Source: Wuchereria bancrofti
Taxonomy: Eukaryota > Nematoda > Chromadorea > Rhabditida > Onchocercidae
Assembly (NCBI GenBank): GCA_005281725.1
Contig: SSBO01000009.1
Span: forward strand, 9,021,795 to 9,085,794
Reading direction: 5' to 3'
Length of the DNA stretch: 64,000 nucleotides
The position numbers and the translations under genes are program-made. Within the stretch, counting starts at the first letter, position 1. Every line of letters begins with the position of its first letter. The notes under the pieces are model-generated. The model was not told the origin of the DNA. It ran no database searches and worked only from the letters and a program-made list of their open reading frames with translations. Positions 13,201-28,200 of this stretch are shown one piece after another.

Positions 13201-16200
13201 AAATGTAGCTGTTCATACTATATTGAATTGAACTAAATTAAAGAATGGATTGAGCTAAAATGAGTTAAATTAAGCCTAAAATGATGAATTATTATGTTTG
13301 CGCTCACCAATTAAAATGAATGAAAATATTCTTTAACCTATAATTTAGTTAGAAATGAATTAATGAAAATAATTTTAGGTTGTGCATTTCATCAAAATAC
13401 CTCATCGCCATATTTACCTCTTCATCAAGAAATTATTATTAAAGGTCGTCCATCGAATAATATTTTTTATTTACGTACACAAATTGTTGACAATGCATGG
13501 GGCGGTATTTTAATTGGAAATTTTTGTATACCATTATGGAAAAATATTCAACCAAAGGTAAAATTAATTTGAAATCCTTTCATATTTCAATTTTAATCAT
13601 CTAATTTTTATAAATCCCAAACTTTTTTTATGTATTGCCATGATGACATCTACTATATTTTGTTTTTAACTGTACAGTTTTTGATTTTAAGTTCTTACTA
13701 TATTCTTTTCATATAACTTTAAAATTTCTCATTAGTATTTTTCTTTTTTGTGCAGGAAATAGGTAAATATATGTATAATTACGTTGGAATTGGTAGATAT
13801 TTTTATATTTATTTAACTTTCTAAATGAAAGAAATAGATGTCAAAATTTTTTCGAAGAAATTTAAATATGTCAAAAGATTTAATGATTATTCCAGTTCTA
13901 TTTCTGAAACTTTCTATTTCCAAAAAGTTTCACTAACAATTATTTCATTCACCAAATCAGTGATTGAAAATTGAAATATTTATAAAAATTCCAAGATAAG
14001 ATAATGACACAAAAACTTTAAAAAATAAAAATTTCATAAAATTTTTTTGCGAAATTTCATAAAAAAATTTGCTTTTAATTTAGGATGTTATCAATATTAT
14101 TGTTACGTTGGTTAATTTATAAATTTACTATGTAACTTACAGGTGCTAATAAGTTGGACTGAGTTAATTGGAAATCGTTATCATGCATCTATTGAGATAT
14201 TTGCATGCCAGAAAATTGGAATGGCTAATACCATAGTTGATTTTACCGGAAATAGAATTGAAGGTGGTCTAGGTGTAGGTTTCCGGATGGAACCAGCTGT
14301 AAATACCATAACGATTATATCAAGTAATCAATTTATTGCAAATAATAATACTGCCTTGATCATTCGAAATGCTCGTTATCCACAACTGCATAATTTACCT
14401 GCTCAGGTTTGCTCTCTCTTAATTATTTCTTTTTATTTACTAACTTTCGTACGCACATTTTTTTATGCTTATACATATACACAAAGAATAACTTTAAAAA
14501 CATATTTGAATTTTTTTTTTGTTTGTAAATCATATAGTTTTCATTACATACTAATTCAACAATAATTTTGATTATATAAACGTTTATGTTGAAGGACTTA
14601 ATGAAATTTTAATTGAGTAAAGCAATTTAGCAGAATTTTGACCATTAATTTTAATTCTGGTTCTTTTTCAGGTGACTATTTCAAAGAATTCGTTCAAATT
14701 TAATATCGGCCAAAATATCGTTTCTCTTGGCATGGTGGAAGGTTCCCAAATTCAAAATGTTACATTTAATCAACAAAATGAAGTTCGAGAAAATCGTGTC
14801 ATTAATCCATTTCCTTACCTTAATCCACGATCTACTCCTTATGCTGCCTTAGTGGTTTCTAGTAGGTATACCTTAACAATTTCATTATTTTACTAAATTT
14901 TGTTTAATTACGGTTTAAATTCCTCTAACTTTTTGTTAATAAAACCGTTATTATTGTAATTTTTAGCAAGTTTGCTTTGTTAATTTTATTGTTTCACTAA
15001 ATTCTCACCTAACTAAACTATCTTTAGCTAGTAAAATTCCGAAGAATTGTTTCTGTAAGTTATTATTACTTTTTATCATAATTGTCATCTTCATTATTAT
15101 TAATTAGTAAATTAAATTTGCAGCAATGTAATAATCAATCGTAACTGTTTTAAAAATCCTCAAGCGACATATGAAATAGCTAGTGAACTTGCTGAACATG
15201 CTAAATGGATCGATGCTCGAGAAAATAATTGGGGCTACCCAAGACCTGAGTTATTTATGCATCGAATTTTTGATCAATTCAATCGTTATACCTTAGCTGT
15301 TATTGAAGTATGTTGTTTTAGTAATATAAGAAAAAAAAAAACACTATAATTACTTTTTTTTGCTTATTACTAATGCAGTTATTAAAACTATTTATTAGTT
15401 TCAGTTTCGGCTTTTTTTTTTATGACAATCTTGAAAGAAAATACATTTTAGATTTATCATTTTATAATTCTCTTTAATTTTCTTTGCTTCTAATCCATTT
15501 GCTGATTGTTTTCTCACCAAAAATACCGGAAAAAAAAGAATTATTATTGCCAGAAAATATCAAAAATAACTCCCTTTTTTCAAAAAAATTCTTTGTTTTT
15601 AAAAAAGCGCTCGAAAAAATATTTTTAAAATTAAAAAAAAAGAAAATAACATGAATTAAAAGAGAAATTAAAACTTCTGTAATGACCAGTTTTTTTCAGT
15701 AAGGTCACGGAAGAAAAAAAATATAATTTTACAGGTAAATCCATTTGCTGCTGTATGCAATCAACGAAGGCCACATATTACTACCGTACAACAATACTAT
15801 CGTTCATTTCGGAAAGATAGTGAACCGTACATTTTAGGTGGTACTATTTGGGAAAATCAAGATTTAGGAAAGGGCTTGTATACAGTGGTAGATGATTTAA
15901 ATATTGTACCTGGAGCTCGTCTTACATTATCACCAGATACTGTATTACAATTCAATAATGGTTTAGGAATGTTGATTCAGGTGATAGTTACTTTTTTATT
16001 TATCATTATTGAATGTTTGAAATTAGTAGCTGTAATACCGATAAAATTATAAAATAGCAAATTCATTAGCATTATTTAAACATGGAATTCATTCATCGAT
16101 TTAAGATAATTCCAAATAAATCTTTACTTATATTTTATGCTTTGAAATTTACTTGCTATAATTTATATTGAATGGTTTCTTCTTTTTTTTTTAAATTGGT

Positions 16201-19200
16201 AATTCTGTTTTAATTTGTAATTGTAGGGTGAATTAGTGCGAGCAGAATTGCATTCCTCTGATGAAATGGTAAAATTCACAGGTGCACCGTTTACTCTGCC
16301 TCAACTACCGAATATTCGTCTGGTGGATGAAAACGATAATATTGATGTTAGTCTGTACTATTAGATTAAATCTACTACTGTATCAGATTACTGTATCAGA
16401 TTACCGCATTGAATCAAAACAAGGAGAAGTTGATAAAAATACAGTACCAACAATGATTATGATGCATTGACACAGTATAACTTACCAAATATTTATCAAT
16501 TAGAAATTATTTCAATAATTTCTTTATCAACTACTGTATTAGATCCGAATTAATTCTGTACCGTATCGATACCGTACCAAATTATTTCTGCCAAAATAAT
16601 GAAAACTGCTTTATCAATTTTTTTTTGATTATTTAGGTGCTTTCTGGTCGTTTAGAAGTATATGTTAACAATCAATGGGGTACAATTTGCAACAGAAGTT
16701 GGACCAAAGAATTAGGATTATTGGCATGTAATCAACTTGGCCTTATAATGGATCCTGAATACTTTGAAAATTGGCAAATATTTCCATCTCCGGGTGAATT
16801 ACCAATAGTAATGGATAATATTCGTTGTGAAGAAAACGAATATGATATTACAAACTGTCGACATGATGGTGTTGACCATAATATTGCAGCATCATGTTTA
16901 CCAACGAATGTTGTCGGTTTGTTTATCTCATTTTATTTTTAAATTATTATATTCTTTTTGTCATTTTTGAATGAAAGTAAACAAATAAGCAAAAGCAAAA
17001 ATGAAAGTAAACAAATGAATAAAGCAAATTTTTGTGTAATATATTTAATGATTTTTTTTAACTTAAAGTTTAACAACTTTTTCAATTTTTGAGTTTTTCT
17101 GTTGCAAATTTTGTTCGAGCTTTTTCAGATTTTTTTAATACAATCTTTTTTTTCAATTGCTTGATAAATGTGACATATTGTTTAATTTGCTAATTATCTC
17201 TGACTTATATAATTATCGTTATTTTCATTATCACTATTTTGTTAATATTATTCCTATTATTATTTATCGTTACTATTATTATCTTGACTCTTTTGAAATA
17301 TTATTATGTTAATGTTTTTTATTAATCAGAGTAATAAGAAAAAAGCAAACAAAATCTGAATATTAATTTTTACAGGATTACGATGTATGGAGCCTTGTTG
17401 GAGTGGTGTTCGATATTCTTTCCTTGCAAATCCACCATTAGTTACCGGTCAAAGTTCCATGGAAAAATGGATTATTGAAAAAGCGGGCCTTTTTGATTTT
17501 CGTATACCAAAATTTAGTCCAGCATTACAAATTGATTGGAATTGTCATACGTTTCATAATTTGTACATTAGGAATAATTTTTGGAATGGTATTGATATAG
17601 TATACAATGATTTAACAAGAAAGCCAGCAATTCGAATGAGCCGATTTGAAAATAATCGTCGTCATGGCTTTAAAATACGTTCACAGGGAATTACAATTCA
17701 TAAGGTTTGATAATTTTGATAATGCTGAAATTCTTCTAAGTATTGAAATTGTATCTAAATTGTATATTAATTACTGGCGTAATAGTTTCAAAAATTTAAT
17801 GAAGCTAAAAAAGTAACAAATCTGATTGGTACATTATTAATTAGATCAGTCGATTTTTTTAGTTTTTTGCTAGATTTTCTACTAAAAAATTTATTTTTTT
17901 AACTTTTCAAATAACTATAATAATAATATTAACAGTAATAATGATAATAATAATTAATACTAACAATAACAATAAAAATATTAGTAATATTAATAGTAAT
18001 AATAATAGCAATAATTCGGCCATATATAATCAACATTTTCATTAGCATATAAGGAAAGAATAACTTTTCATTTTAGGTATCTCTAACCGGAAATGAACAA
18101 TCCGGTTTTCGATATAACCCAATGATAACTAATGATTTACAACGTGATATAGTGACGTGGTTGGAGCGTAGAGAGCAACCGGAAATGGAAGCTAATAATG
18201 TTTTTATAATACCCAACGTAAATATCGATAAGTTAACGGTTCATGAATCACATCTTAATCAACGAAAGTTTTTAATTGCAAAAGTAACATCGGACTGTCC
18301 ACTTGGTTATTTCTTTCTTTTTTTCATTTCTTTAAAGCAGATTAACTAAGAATAAAATGCTGACTTTTCAAATCTCGGTATAATTTTAATTGAGCAATTT
18401 TCAAATTTTGGTGCAAATTAAATTATTTATAATAATTGGTTGAATTTAGATTTGAATTACTTGTAATAATTGGACAAAATTCTATTGTTAACGATAAAAT
18501 TGGTTTTAGCAATTTTGCATTTTATATTTGATAAAAAAAAAGTTTATTATTAATTAATCGTAATAATTTTAAAGCAAAAAATTTATAGACAAATAAGAAT
18601 TCTTTTTCTTTTCTCTGTTCTTCACTTTCTCTTTCTCTCTTTCACAATTATGGTGGGTAATTGAAATTTTGTCAAAAATTAGTTATTTTTAGCACTTCTT
18701 GATCCATGTATTTATGAAATGTCATTATTTGCAAGCGGCCATGAATATGGTTTGAATTCAAGATTAGCCATACAAGTAAGCATTTTATTTCACATAATAC
18801 AATTTCTGTTTTGATTTATTGCAGTTAATAATTAGTCACTCAAATTAAGCATCCAAAATTATATCATCGAATAAAATTAAGTAAAAAAAAGAAAGTGGAA
18901 AAACGTAGAATTTTACGTTGACAATTTCTGTATGTAAACAATAATTCTATCAATATATCATTAAATTATTTGCAGTATAAACATTAACTTCTTTACATAA
19001 AACATCGTGTAACTTTTTCATATAAATTTCATATAACTTTTTTCTTCTTTTAAAAAAATTTTTTTTCTTAAATTAGTATTTATACGTAAATAATTTAATG
19101 ATGTATTGATAGAATTATTATTTAAGTATAGAGATTGTAAAATACACCCATATAATTTTTTTCTTTTTTTTAGCGACAATTAGAAATGTAAATTATGTTT

Positions 19201-22200
19201 ACTGAAAAATTTGTTGTGATTTAAATTTGGAAGATAGATGAAGCTGTAATATAATTAATAATTATGGGTAGGTTATTAACCGGGTTAATGAGGAAAGCGA
19301 TGAAGATATCCTTTTAATGGATAATATCGGGAAAAAAAATTGGAGTGTACGTAGCGATCTTATTCATTTCCCCATTTTATCAGTATCAAATACATTACAA
19401 TTAAAATACACGCGAACATATGGGAAACCATCAGTAATCATTTTGGTACTTTTTCTTGATGGTAAGTTAAATTTTTCAAATTAATTCATTTTTTGTAATC
19501 AAAAAAAAATTTTTGAAAATTACTAAATGAGTAAGAAATAATATGCTTTTTTCCAATATTTTGGATATATCAGTTATCGATTATTATTTTATATGTTCTA
19601 ATCAATAAATTCGAAATATTAATCAAGTTTATTGCTTCTGATTTGAAAATGAAATCAATTTTAATTTAAATTTGCATTCTTAGCTTTAGCATTATGAAAC
19701 TTTCCATTTTTTTCTTTTCATAGCACAAGAATATTTGAATCGATATGTGCACGTGTATCAATCAGAAATAATCAATAATCGATATGCTATATCATCGATT
19801 CATTATTCAAATTGGACAAATCAAAATGATAACTTATTGAATCGATGTGCTAATGAAAAACTTTGGTTTCAAAAAGTTGATTTTATCAATAATACGGATG
19901 CTATCATATGGATTCATTCACCACAATATATCATTTTCAATAATACACCGATTGCAAAGGTTTATTTCTGCATTGGAATTGTAATATTTTAGAAAAAAGA
20001 AGAAAAACTAACTGAAAGCAATGTTTAATTAATTAATTAATTAGTTAATCAATTATTTTTTAGCTAAAAATTTGTTTCAATCTTTGAACTTTTGCTCATG
20101 CAGTGAAAAACTGTTTAATATAATTTTTAAATTCATAAATTTCACTTTGAACACTTAGAAGAAAAAAGCAGAATAAATTTGTTGTTATTTAAAGTAAAAA
20201 TGTTTTCTTGTTTTTCTACAAGCAAATTTGAGGTGCAATGAGAATATTTCAGAATTAATAAAGTAATTTAAACAATTCTTAAATTTTCATACTTAGAATA
20301 AGAAGCATATGAAGGAAACTTTAAAATTAGTGATTAAGTTATACTTTTCAAAAAAATAAAAATAAATTTCTAAAATGTTTATTACATCAATTATTAAAAC
20401 ATTTTATATTAAATATTCAACTAAATATTTCTTATAACCTATTGAAAATATTAAAACATTTCCCACAACTTATTGTAAATATTTTGAAAATAAATGAATA
20501 ATTNNNNNNNAAAAAAATAAAAATAAATTTCTAAAATGTTTATTACATCAATTATTAAAACATTTTATATTAAATATTCAACTAAATATTTCTTATAACC
20601 TATTGAAAATATTAAAACATTTCCCACAACTTATTGTAAATATTTTGAAAATAAATGAATAATTTCTTACATTTGCATCTTTTTTTCTTTTTTTACAAAT
20701 AAAAAATAAATAAATGAAATAATAAATTACTGCTATTATAGATTGGTTATCATATTGATAATTGTTCGATAATCAACAATACTGGTTCAATCACTGAATC
20801 ACATTATGATCTTTACAATAGTGCTAATATATTTGAATGGTTTTTTTGGTCCAATACTTTTAAAAATAATGCAAATAGTACAATAATGATACATTTCCCT
20901 GATATTATCAATTTATCAGCTCAGCAAATTCATTCGCTCAAAGTAATTATTTATGTCTTTCATTCATTTTCTTCTTTTTTTTTGCTGTGTAAATAGGACA
21001 ATAAGTATAATAAATGGAATGACAATATTTTTTCTACGAACATTAGTATAACAATGATATTCTTCCTATGCGAATAGTAGAATAATGATAATTTTTCTAC
21101 TCAAATAATACAATAGTAATAATTTTTCTATGCAAATAGTACAGTAGTGATAATTTTTCTGTGCAAATAATAAAATAGCGATACTTTTCTGTGCAAATAT
21201 TATTTTTTCTTTTTTACAGATAGTATATTTATCAAGTAATAGCATTTTGTTCCTTCAACTTTTCAACTTTTTTCTTTACTTATACTTACTAATTATTATT
21301 AAATAAATTTGTCATTAATGATTTTTGCAAGAAAAAAATTTTTTTGCAAAGAAAATTATTTTTTTCAACTTTTTCTGATTGGTGGAGAAAAATTTTATTA
21401 ACATCTTTTTCATAAGTTGAGTTAATCCGTTAATTAACCATATTAAGTTTAATAAAAGAAATTTTTTATTCTTCAAATAACATATCCTCTTTTTTTAAAA
21501 AAGATTTTAAAAAGCAGAAATATGAATTAATTTGTAATAGATGCGTGTGTAAATATCCGTTCGTCCTTCTTTTTTTTTAAATTCAATAATTTTTTTAATT
21601 GTATGTGATAATTGACTTTTTTAAAATTATTACACAAAACCGATGATTTTTGAAATTTAAAAATCTAAATTTACAGATGACAGAGAATCGCTTTGAAAAT
21701 AATACCAATTTTGCAATATTTATTAATGGATATTATGCATTCATTAACATATCATCTAATAATTTCACAAACAATAATGCACCAAGTGAAATTGGCTTAA
21801 TTACATTGAATGGAATGGAAAAAACTTTATTCTTTGAACGAAATAGACTTATTTACAATCATGTATGTATGAATGAAAACTTTTTTTTTGTTTGCAAATA
21901 ATTGCTCAAATTAAAAAACTTTAAAAATATTCATGAAACAAGCATTCTTTTCGTTCTAGTTTTAAGTGATAATTAATTAACAATTCTAAAAATTTGTTTA
22001 ATTTCGCATTTTAATTTATATATTAGATATTATTTGAAAGTTTATTACCGTATATCTAAAGATATATATTTATTCAATTTTGCAGATAATATACGATTTC
22101 ATCAATAGTTTCTACTAATAAAAATTTTTTTTCCTTTTTCAAATTTTGATTTTCTATTTAAATTCTTTTTTTTTACTCATTCAATTTGCAATTGAATAAA

Positions 22201-25200
22201 ACATTAATTTGTATATTTTATAATATAATCATAGCAGATGATAATTAATTGGATTTTTGGATGATAATTAATTAATTATTTGAGGGTTGTTGGATGTTAA
22301 AAATGAATATTCGATCTCATTCATTACGTAATAAAGTAGCAGCTTGGATTCAATATAATTATTTTATACAAAATGGTTTTCTACGTAATACGGAAGAATA
22401 CGTGGATATGTGGCCACGATCATTTACGATTGGTATATTTGGATCACAATTAGCTAATATTCATTTTAATCGTTTATGGAATATTTTATTTGATTTCGAG
22501 CTTATTTCTGGCGCTAAGGTTTAATTATATTCAATTATTTAAGTTTTATGTTTAATTTATTCTTCCTTTTTCTCATATTTTTTTATTTTACATTTTATAT
22601 TATTTTTCATCCTTTTACACTTTATTTCATTCTTATTTTTAGAAAAAAAATAATTTTAATTAAAAGTTATCTCTGTTCAAAGTAACTGATAATAGTTAGA
22701 AATTTTTTTTATAACTTATTCGTACCTATTCTAAGTTAGCTTTTATAAGGTTGCATTTTCTTTTTTTTTCTTTTTTGAAAAACAATGTACTAATTGTGGT
22801 TTTAATGCGAAGTGTGCTTTTTTTCATTGAAATTCATATAAAATTCAAGACTGTTACCTGCTTCTTTGCTATATTTATTTTGCTATTTTTATTTTTTTTC
22901 AAATTTATTAAATAAATTTAATTATTAGAAATTATTTTTTAATTTCTTTTTTCTTGCACAGAGCTCAAATGTGAAGGATACGATGAATGTAACATATAAT
23001 TGGTGGGGTGTTGCTAATGAAGCTGCAATTAATCAACGAATTTTTGATTTTGATGATTGGAATATTTTTACATTGGCAATATTTAGTCCATTCTTTGTTA
23101 CAAAGGAGAATTTCATTAGTTTCTGGTGGAAACCACAAAATGTTTGTCGTAAATTATTAAAAAAATTTTTACAACTTTATTGTAAGAAATATTTTATGGA
23201 AATGTAATTTATCAATGTGTAGGAATTTTGTAAAAATATTTAACTGAGAACATTTAACTAGATTTTTTTTGTCATTCAAAAAATCTCGAAATTATAATTT
23301 ATTTTCTAGAACAGAAAGAAAAAAAAAACGAAAAGAAATACTTTATTAATTAAGTTTAATTTAAAATTAATAATATATTACATCATAAAACAGTTAATAA
23401 TATATTACATTATAAAATAGCTTTATTACATATACTTTTTTGAATTTAAAATTTGGTCAAATTAAATATTAGAATCTTTTATTATTCAGGCTTAATTTTT
23501 CCTTCATCTTTCATTTTTTTGAAAAAAAAATTATTTTTCTTCTCATCTACTATTTTTTATTTATTTACTGGCTTTCTTTTTTTTTTTTTTTCAACACTTT
23601 ATGGCAGTTAATTTTCAATCAAATTTTTATTATTTCAGGGACAATTAGCAAGTGAAAAACATTCAGAACCATCCATTTATAATTTAAATGGTCGTATTTA
23701 TGAATCTAAAAATCTCACTTATAATCGTGAACGTTGGCATGAATTTCCATTTCATTATAAGCCATTTGAACCATATCGAATTATTAAAGATTTAACAATT
23801 ATGCCTGGTGCAACACTTACCATTGAAAAAGGTGTCGAAGTCAGTTAAATTTTAATTAATTCTTTAATTCATTCCTTTCTTTTTCCCTGTTTTCAAAATA
23901 TATTTTATTTATTTTTTTTTCATCTATACTCTTTACGAACATTGTTGTTAACTTTTTGAAGTTAATGAAGTAAAATGAAATCTTTTTCCATTTAAATTTC
24001 TTGCTAGTATTTTGAAATTTGATAAGATAAAAAGTACAAAGACAAAAAAAAAATCGTATAAAAAAATCATCAATAATAAGTTTAGCAATAATTATTAATA
24101 AAATTGGCAATTAATTATTATATATTTATTTATCAGAATATATAATGAATCATTTCTATACTAAATGCTTTTTTAAAAGGTGTCAATTAATTACTTTTTA
24201 ATTTTTAATTTTTATATTAAAATTTAAAAAAAAAGGAATTTTTTGAAGTGATATGGCTAAAAATGAGATTTTTAGGTGCATGTTTGGCCAAATGTACGTA
24301 TCCTTGTTTTGGGTAATTTAAAAGCAGAAGGAACATACTGGGAGCCAATACGTTTTAAACCAATTAACGTAACGGAATATGTAAAAGGACGTGACACAAT
24401 TATGGCACGTCATAAACGTTCAAATCATCATTGTTCATTCATTCGATCCAAGAATTTATGTCGTTATCAAACAAAGCGACAAATTAAATGGTTAATTCTA
24501 ATTAATTTCATCATTTGATTCGTTAGAAAAAACAAAACAAAATACTTCGAATCTGTTTAAAAAAAATTGCTAAATTTGATTTATTTTCTCTCTCTCTCTC
24601 TCTGTCTCTTCTCTCTATTATTCGTAGTTTTTTAAAAATAGTATGCATTAAAATTTTTCATTTTGCTAATAATTTCAATAGCTAAATTTAAATGTAACCG
24701 ATGATTTTTCTTTTTAATTTCATTTTTAGTTATATAATTAAATGATGTCCATTTTGTCCTATTTTATCATTAAAATATTCAAATTGTTAATGAATAAAAA
24801 AGAAGTGAAAGGTAACTAATTTAAAAAAAAAATATATAATCATGCAAAATTAATATATTATGCAGGAATTACAAAAGTTTATTTTACTGCGAAGAAATTT
24901 AAATCATTTTAACAAATTTAATCATCAATTAACAAAACGTTGCAGTTAAATTAATACTTATTTTTAAAAAATTAGATTAATTTAAAATGTTAGATTAATT
25001 TTAAATTAATTACTTTGTTAGGTATGGAAAAGATGCTATTAATCAATATTTTCCATCATTAAATCGATATAATTCATATTATCAACAATTTGGAATACGT
25101 TTGAATGGAACAAAGCCAACTATTGGATTTTTAGAATTTTATAATGCAACAACAAATGAATGGATACCATCATGTGATCGAGCATTTACTATACGAAATG

Positions 25201-28200
25201 CGCAGGTTTTTTTTTTTTTGAAAAATTTTCAATTTCAATCGTTATTTATTTGTTTTTTTTCTTAGAACATATAATTAAAATTCTTAAATGAATAGTAATG
25301 AAAATGTTTTGAAATTTAAAAAATTTTATTGCCAAACGAACAAAAACGAATAATCAATGATTTCTTAATGGTTTAAATTAAATTAAAATATCATTTATTT
25401 TAAATGAAAGAAAAATTTTCCCCAAAAGATTTTTCAACTATTTATTATCAAAAAAAAAGTTAAGGATATTACATTATTTTAAATTGTATTTCCTGTTTGC
25501 TTTATGTTTTTAGTAATAAAAGTTTTTTTTTTTTAAGGCAAAGAAGACAAATTTTTCAATTTAATACTAAGAAAGGAAAAAATGAAGGGGAAAAAAATGA
25601 AATTGTTAAAATTTCAGGTGGTATGTCGTGAACTTGGATTTAAAAGCTTTAATGTTTATGAATGGTTAACACCACGATGGGATTATAATCCAAAATTAAC
25701 AATTCCAAAAAATTATGTTACACCACGGCAATGTACTGGAGAAGAATTAAAATTTGACCATTGTCCACTACGTATGAGTAATAATTTAAGTATGTGGCAA
25801 TGTACTGGTAGTGAGCATTTTAATTATATATATTGTGATGAAAAACCTATCCTAAACAGGTATAATTTTATTTTTTATAGTTTTTTTAATTTTAAACTGA
25901 ATTTAAGGAATTTTATACGAAACTAACTAATTATTTTCTAAACAAATCTGAATTTAAAAATTGAGCAACTGCATTATTTGCTTTCACAAGTCAGAATATT
26001 AAATGAAACTTCTTATTTCAATTAATTTATATTTCAATTTTTCTAATTGTAATAAATAAAAAAATAGTAAATAAAATGAAATAGAATATATTTACAATAA
26101 ATTTAAATATGAAAATGTAATTAACTAATTTGATTTTATAGTAATTATATTGATAATTGGGGTGGTATTACAATTACGCATGATAGCATTGATTACGTAC
26201 AAAGTAATACAACGACAGGTTAAGTTTGTTCAATCATTTATTTCTTCCTTTTTTTCAGTCATTTAATTCATTTCATTCTAATTTTAATTCAATTTAATGC
26301 AATTTGCTGTCAATTCATATATTTTTAACTTTCACCAATTTCAATCAAAATGTAATTACCCAGCAGACAACTTTTTCAAAAAAAAGCTTTGAATAAATAA
26401 ATTGACGAATCAGTAATTAATTTCATCTTATTTCGTTCCATTTCATTTCAATTTCAGTTAATTTAGCTCATTTCATATGCTTTTAATTTTGTCAATTTAA
26501 ATCATAATTTATGTTTTCAAAAGTAAAATTTGAAACAAAAGTGGAAATCCTAAATTAAAAAGTAATAATTTTTTTTCTAATTGTAGAGCAATCAGTACTA
26601 AGAAATGTGGAAATTGTTGGTGGTGGGTTAGCTCATAATGAAACTGTTGACATAGCTACAGTATTATCAATTGGACGCAGTCCGATCTTTGATCATGTGA
26701 ACATAACAAATTCATCAATGCATGGATTACAGGTTTTTCGTTTTTGATTTTAAGAGATGAAATTTAAGAAATAAAAAAGTGCAAATTAAAATTAACAGAA
26801 TTAAAATTTTAGATTTATAAATAATTTGTTGTGAATAATAGCAAAAAAGGTCGTGATACGTTTACATAATATAAAACCAAATTATCGACACATATATAAT
26901 TAAATATGAATTTTAATTTCAAATTTCTTTATAATCAATATTAACACCAAAAACTATCATTCATATTTTGATAAGAGACTCCAAATATAATTCTCTGTTT
27001 TCATTCATTGGAACCAACTAAAAAATCTTATTATAAATGAAGGACTAATTAATTCTAAAATTTATGGCTTTTTTTTTTATTTCTTATTCACTGAATTTAC
27101 AGATTCTCATTCCGTACAGAGATATAATTCTGAACAAACTTAATGTAACACAAAATCATGGTTACGGCATAAGCTTATGGTTATCAAATTTACAGGGGTC
27201 AGGTGGTAATTCAGGTATTTTTATAATTACTAATTTTAATTTATAAGAAGTATTTTGTAGGATTGTAAAAATTTAATACTATGGATATTTCAATTGTATT
27301 AATATTTCTATAATACAAATGCATTTATTATTACAAAAAGTGATTCATTTATTATATAACTTTTCTTTGAAATAATTGTATTGCGATGGTTTATACTACG
27401 GTACAATACAGTATGAAAGTGATATTTTCAGCAAGTGTATTAGGAATGATGAATATTATACCGTATAATGCTCGTGGTTTATTAGATATTTGCGCGGCGC
27501 AAAAAGAATTCGAAGTTTTAAATCGTATAATAATGTTTTACAAATATGATTCGCATACTGTTGATTGTGTTAAAATCTTTACATCATCCGAACGAAGCAT
27601 TGGATTTCGATTTCTTTTGGTAAGGAAAAAAAAAAATAAAAAATTTTCTAATTCAAAAATAGTATGCATCAATTAGAATTATTTGTTTGAAATTGATTTC
27701 AGGTATCACATTGTAGGAAAAAGTCAAAAAATTTCATGAATGCTTTTGTTAAATTTCAAATAATTATCAAATTTAAGTATCACAAAATTTGAACTCAAGT
27801 TTATATTAAATTTTACAACATAATTTGATTATTCTAACGTTTTATAATTTTGCAGAAATTTTATTAATTATAGATCAAGTAGCAGTATGAAAAATTTGAG
27901 ATTTATTACCTGTTTAATCCTATTTATAGTTTAATTTCACATAGTAATCAATTACAGATCAATCCTTACGATGGCTCTCAAATGAATCATGGCCGTTTAG
28001 ATTCAATAACACTCTACAGTGATGCTAAATTTACTCAAATTATACATCAGTTTACTTCACAAACATCAGACTGGTCGTTAAATATCCAAGCAAAATCGCT
28101 TTTGGCTATACATATGCGAGCTAATGCAGCCAATGGAATTTATGGATTTATTGCTGAAATTACTGTTGTTCCAACGTTAACACAAACATGTAAGTGTGTC

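Larger units (their letters stand above)
15735..23141 (+). other. Extracellular repeat B (exons 17-28)
   Basis: About 838 residues with the same order of elements. Cap motif DLNIVPGARLTLSPDTVL in exon 17; SRCR domain in exon 19; Asn-rich beta-helix in exons 20-21; CUB-like stretch in exons 22-23 (PCIYEMSLFASG onwards); more helix rungs in exons 24-27; closing block VTYNWWGVANE in exon 28. The intron between exons 24 and 25 holds the assembly gap. Confidence 0.75.

Noticed and set aside
27395..27431. Earlier acceptor TACAG at 27412 for exon 36
   Set aside because: It gives an immediate stop in the required phase; the acceptor TTTTCAG ending at 27431 keeps the frame.
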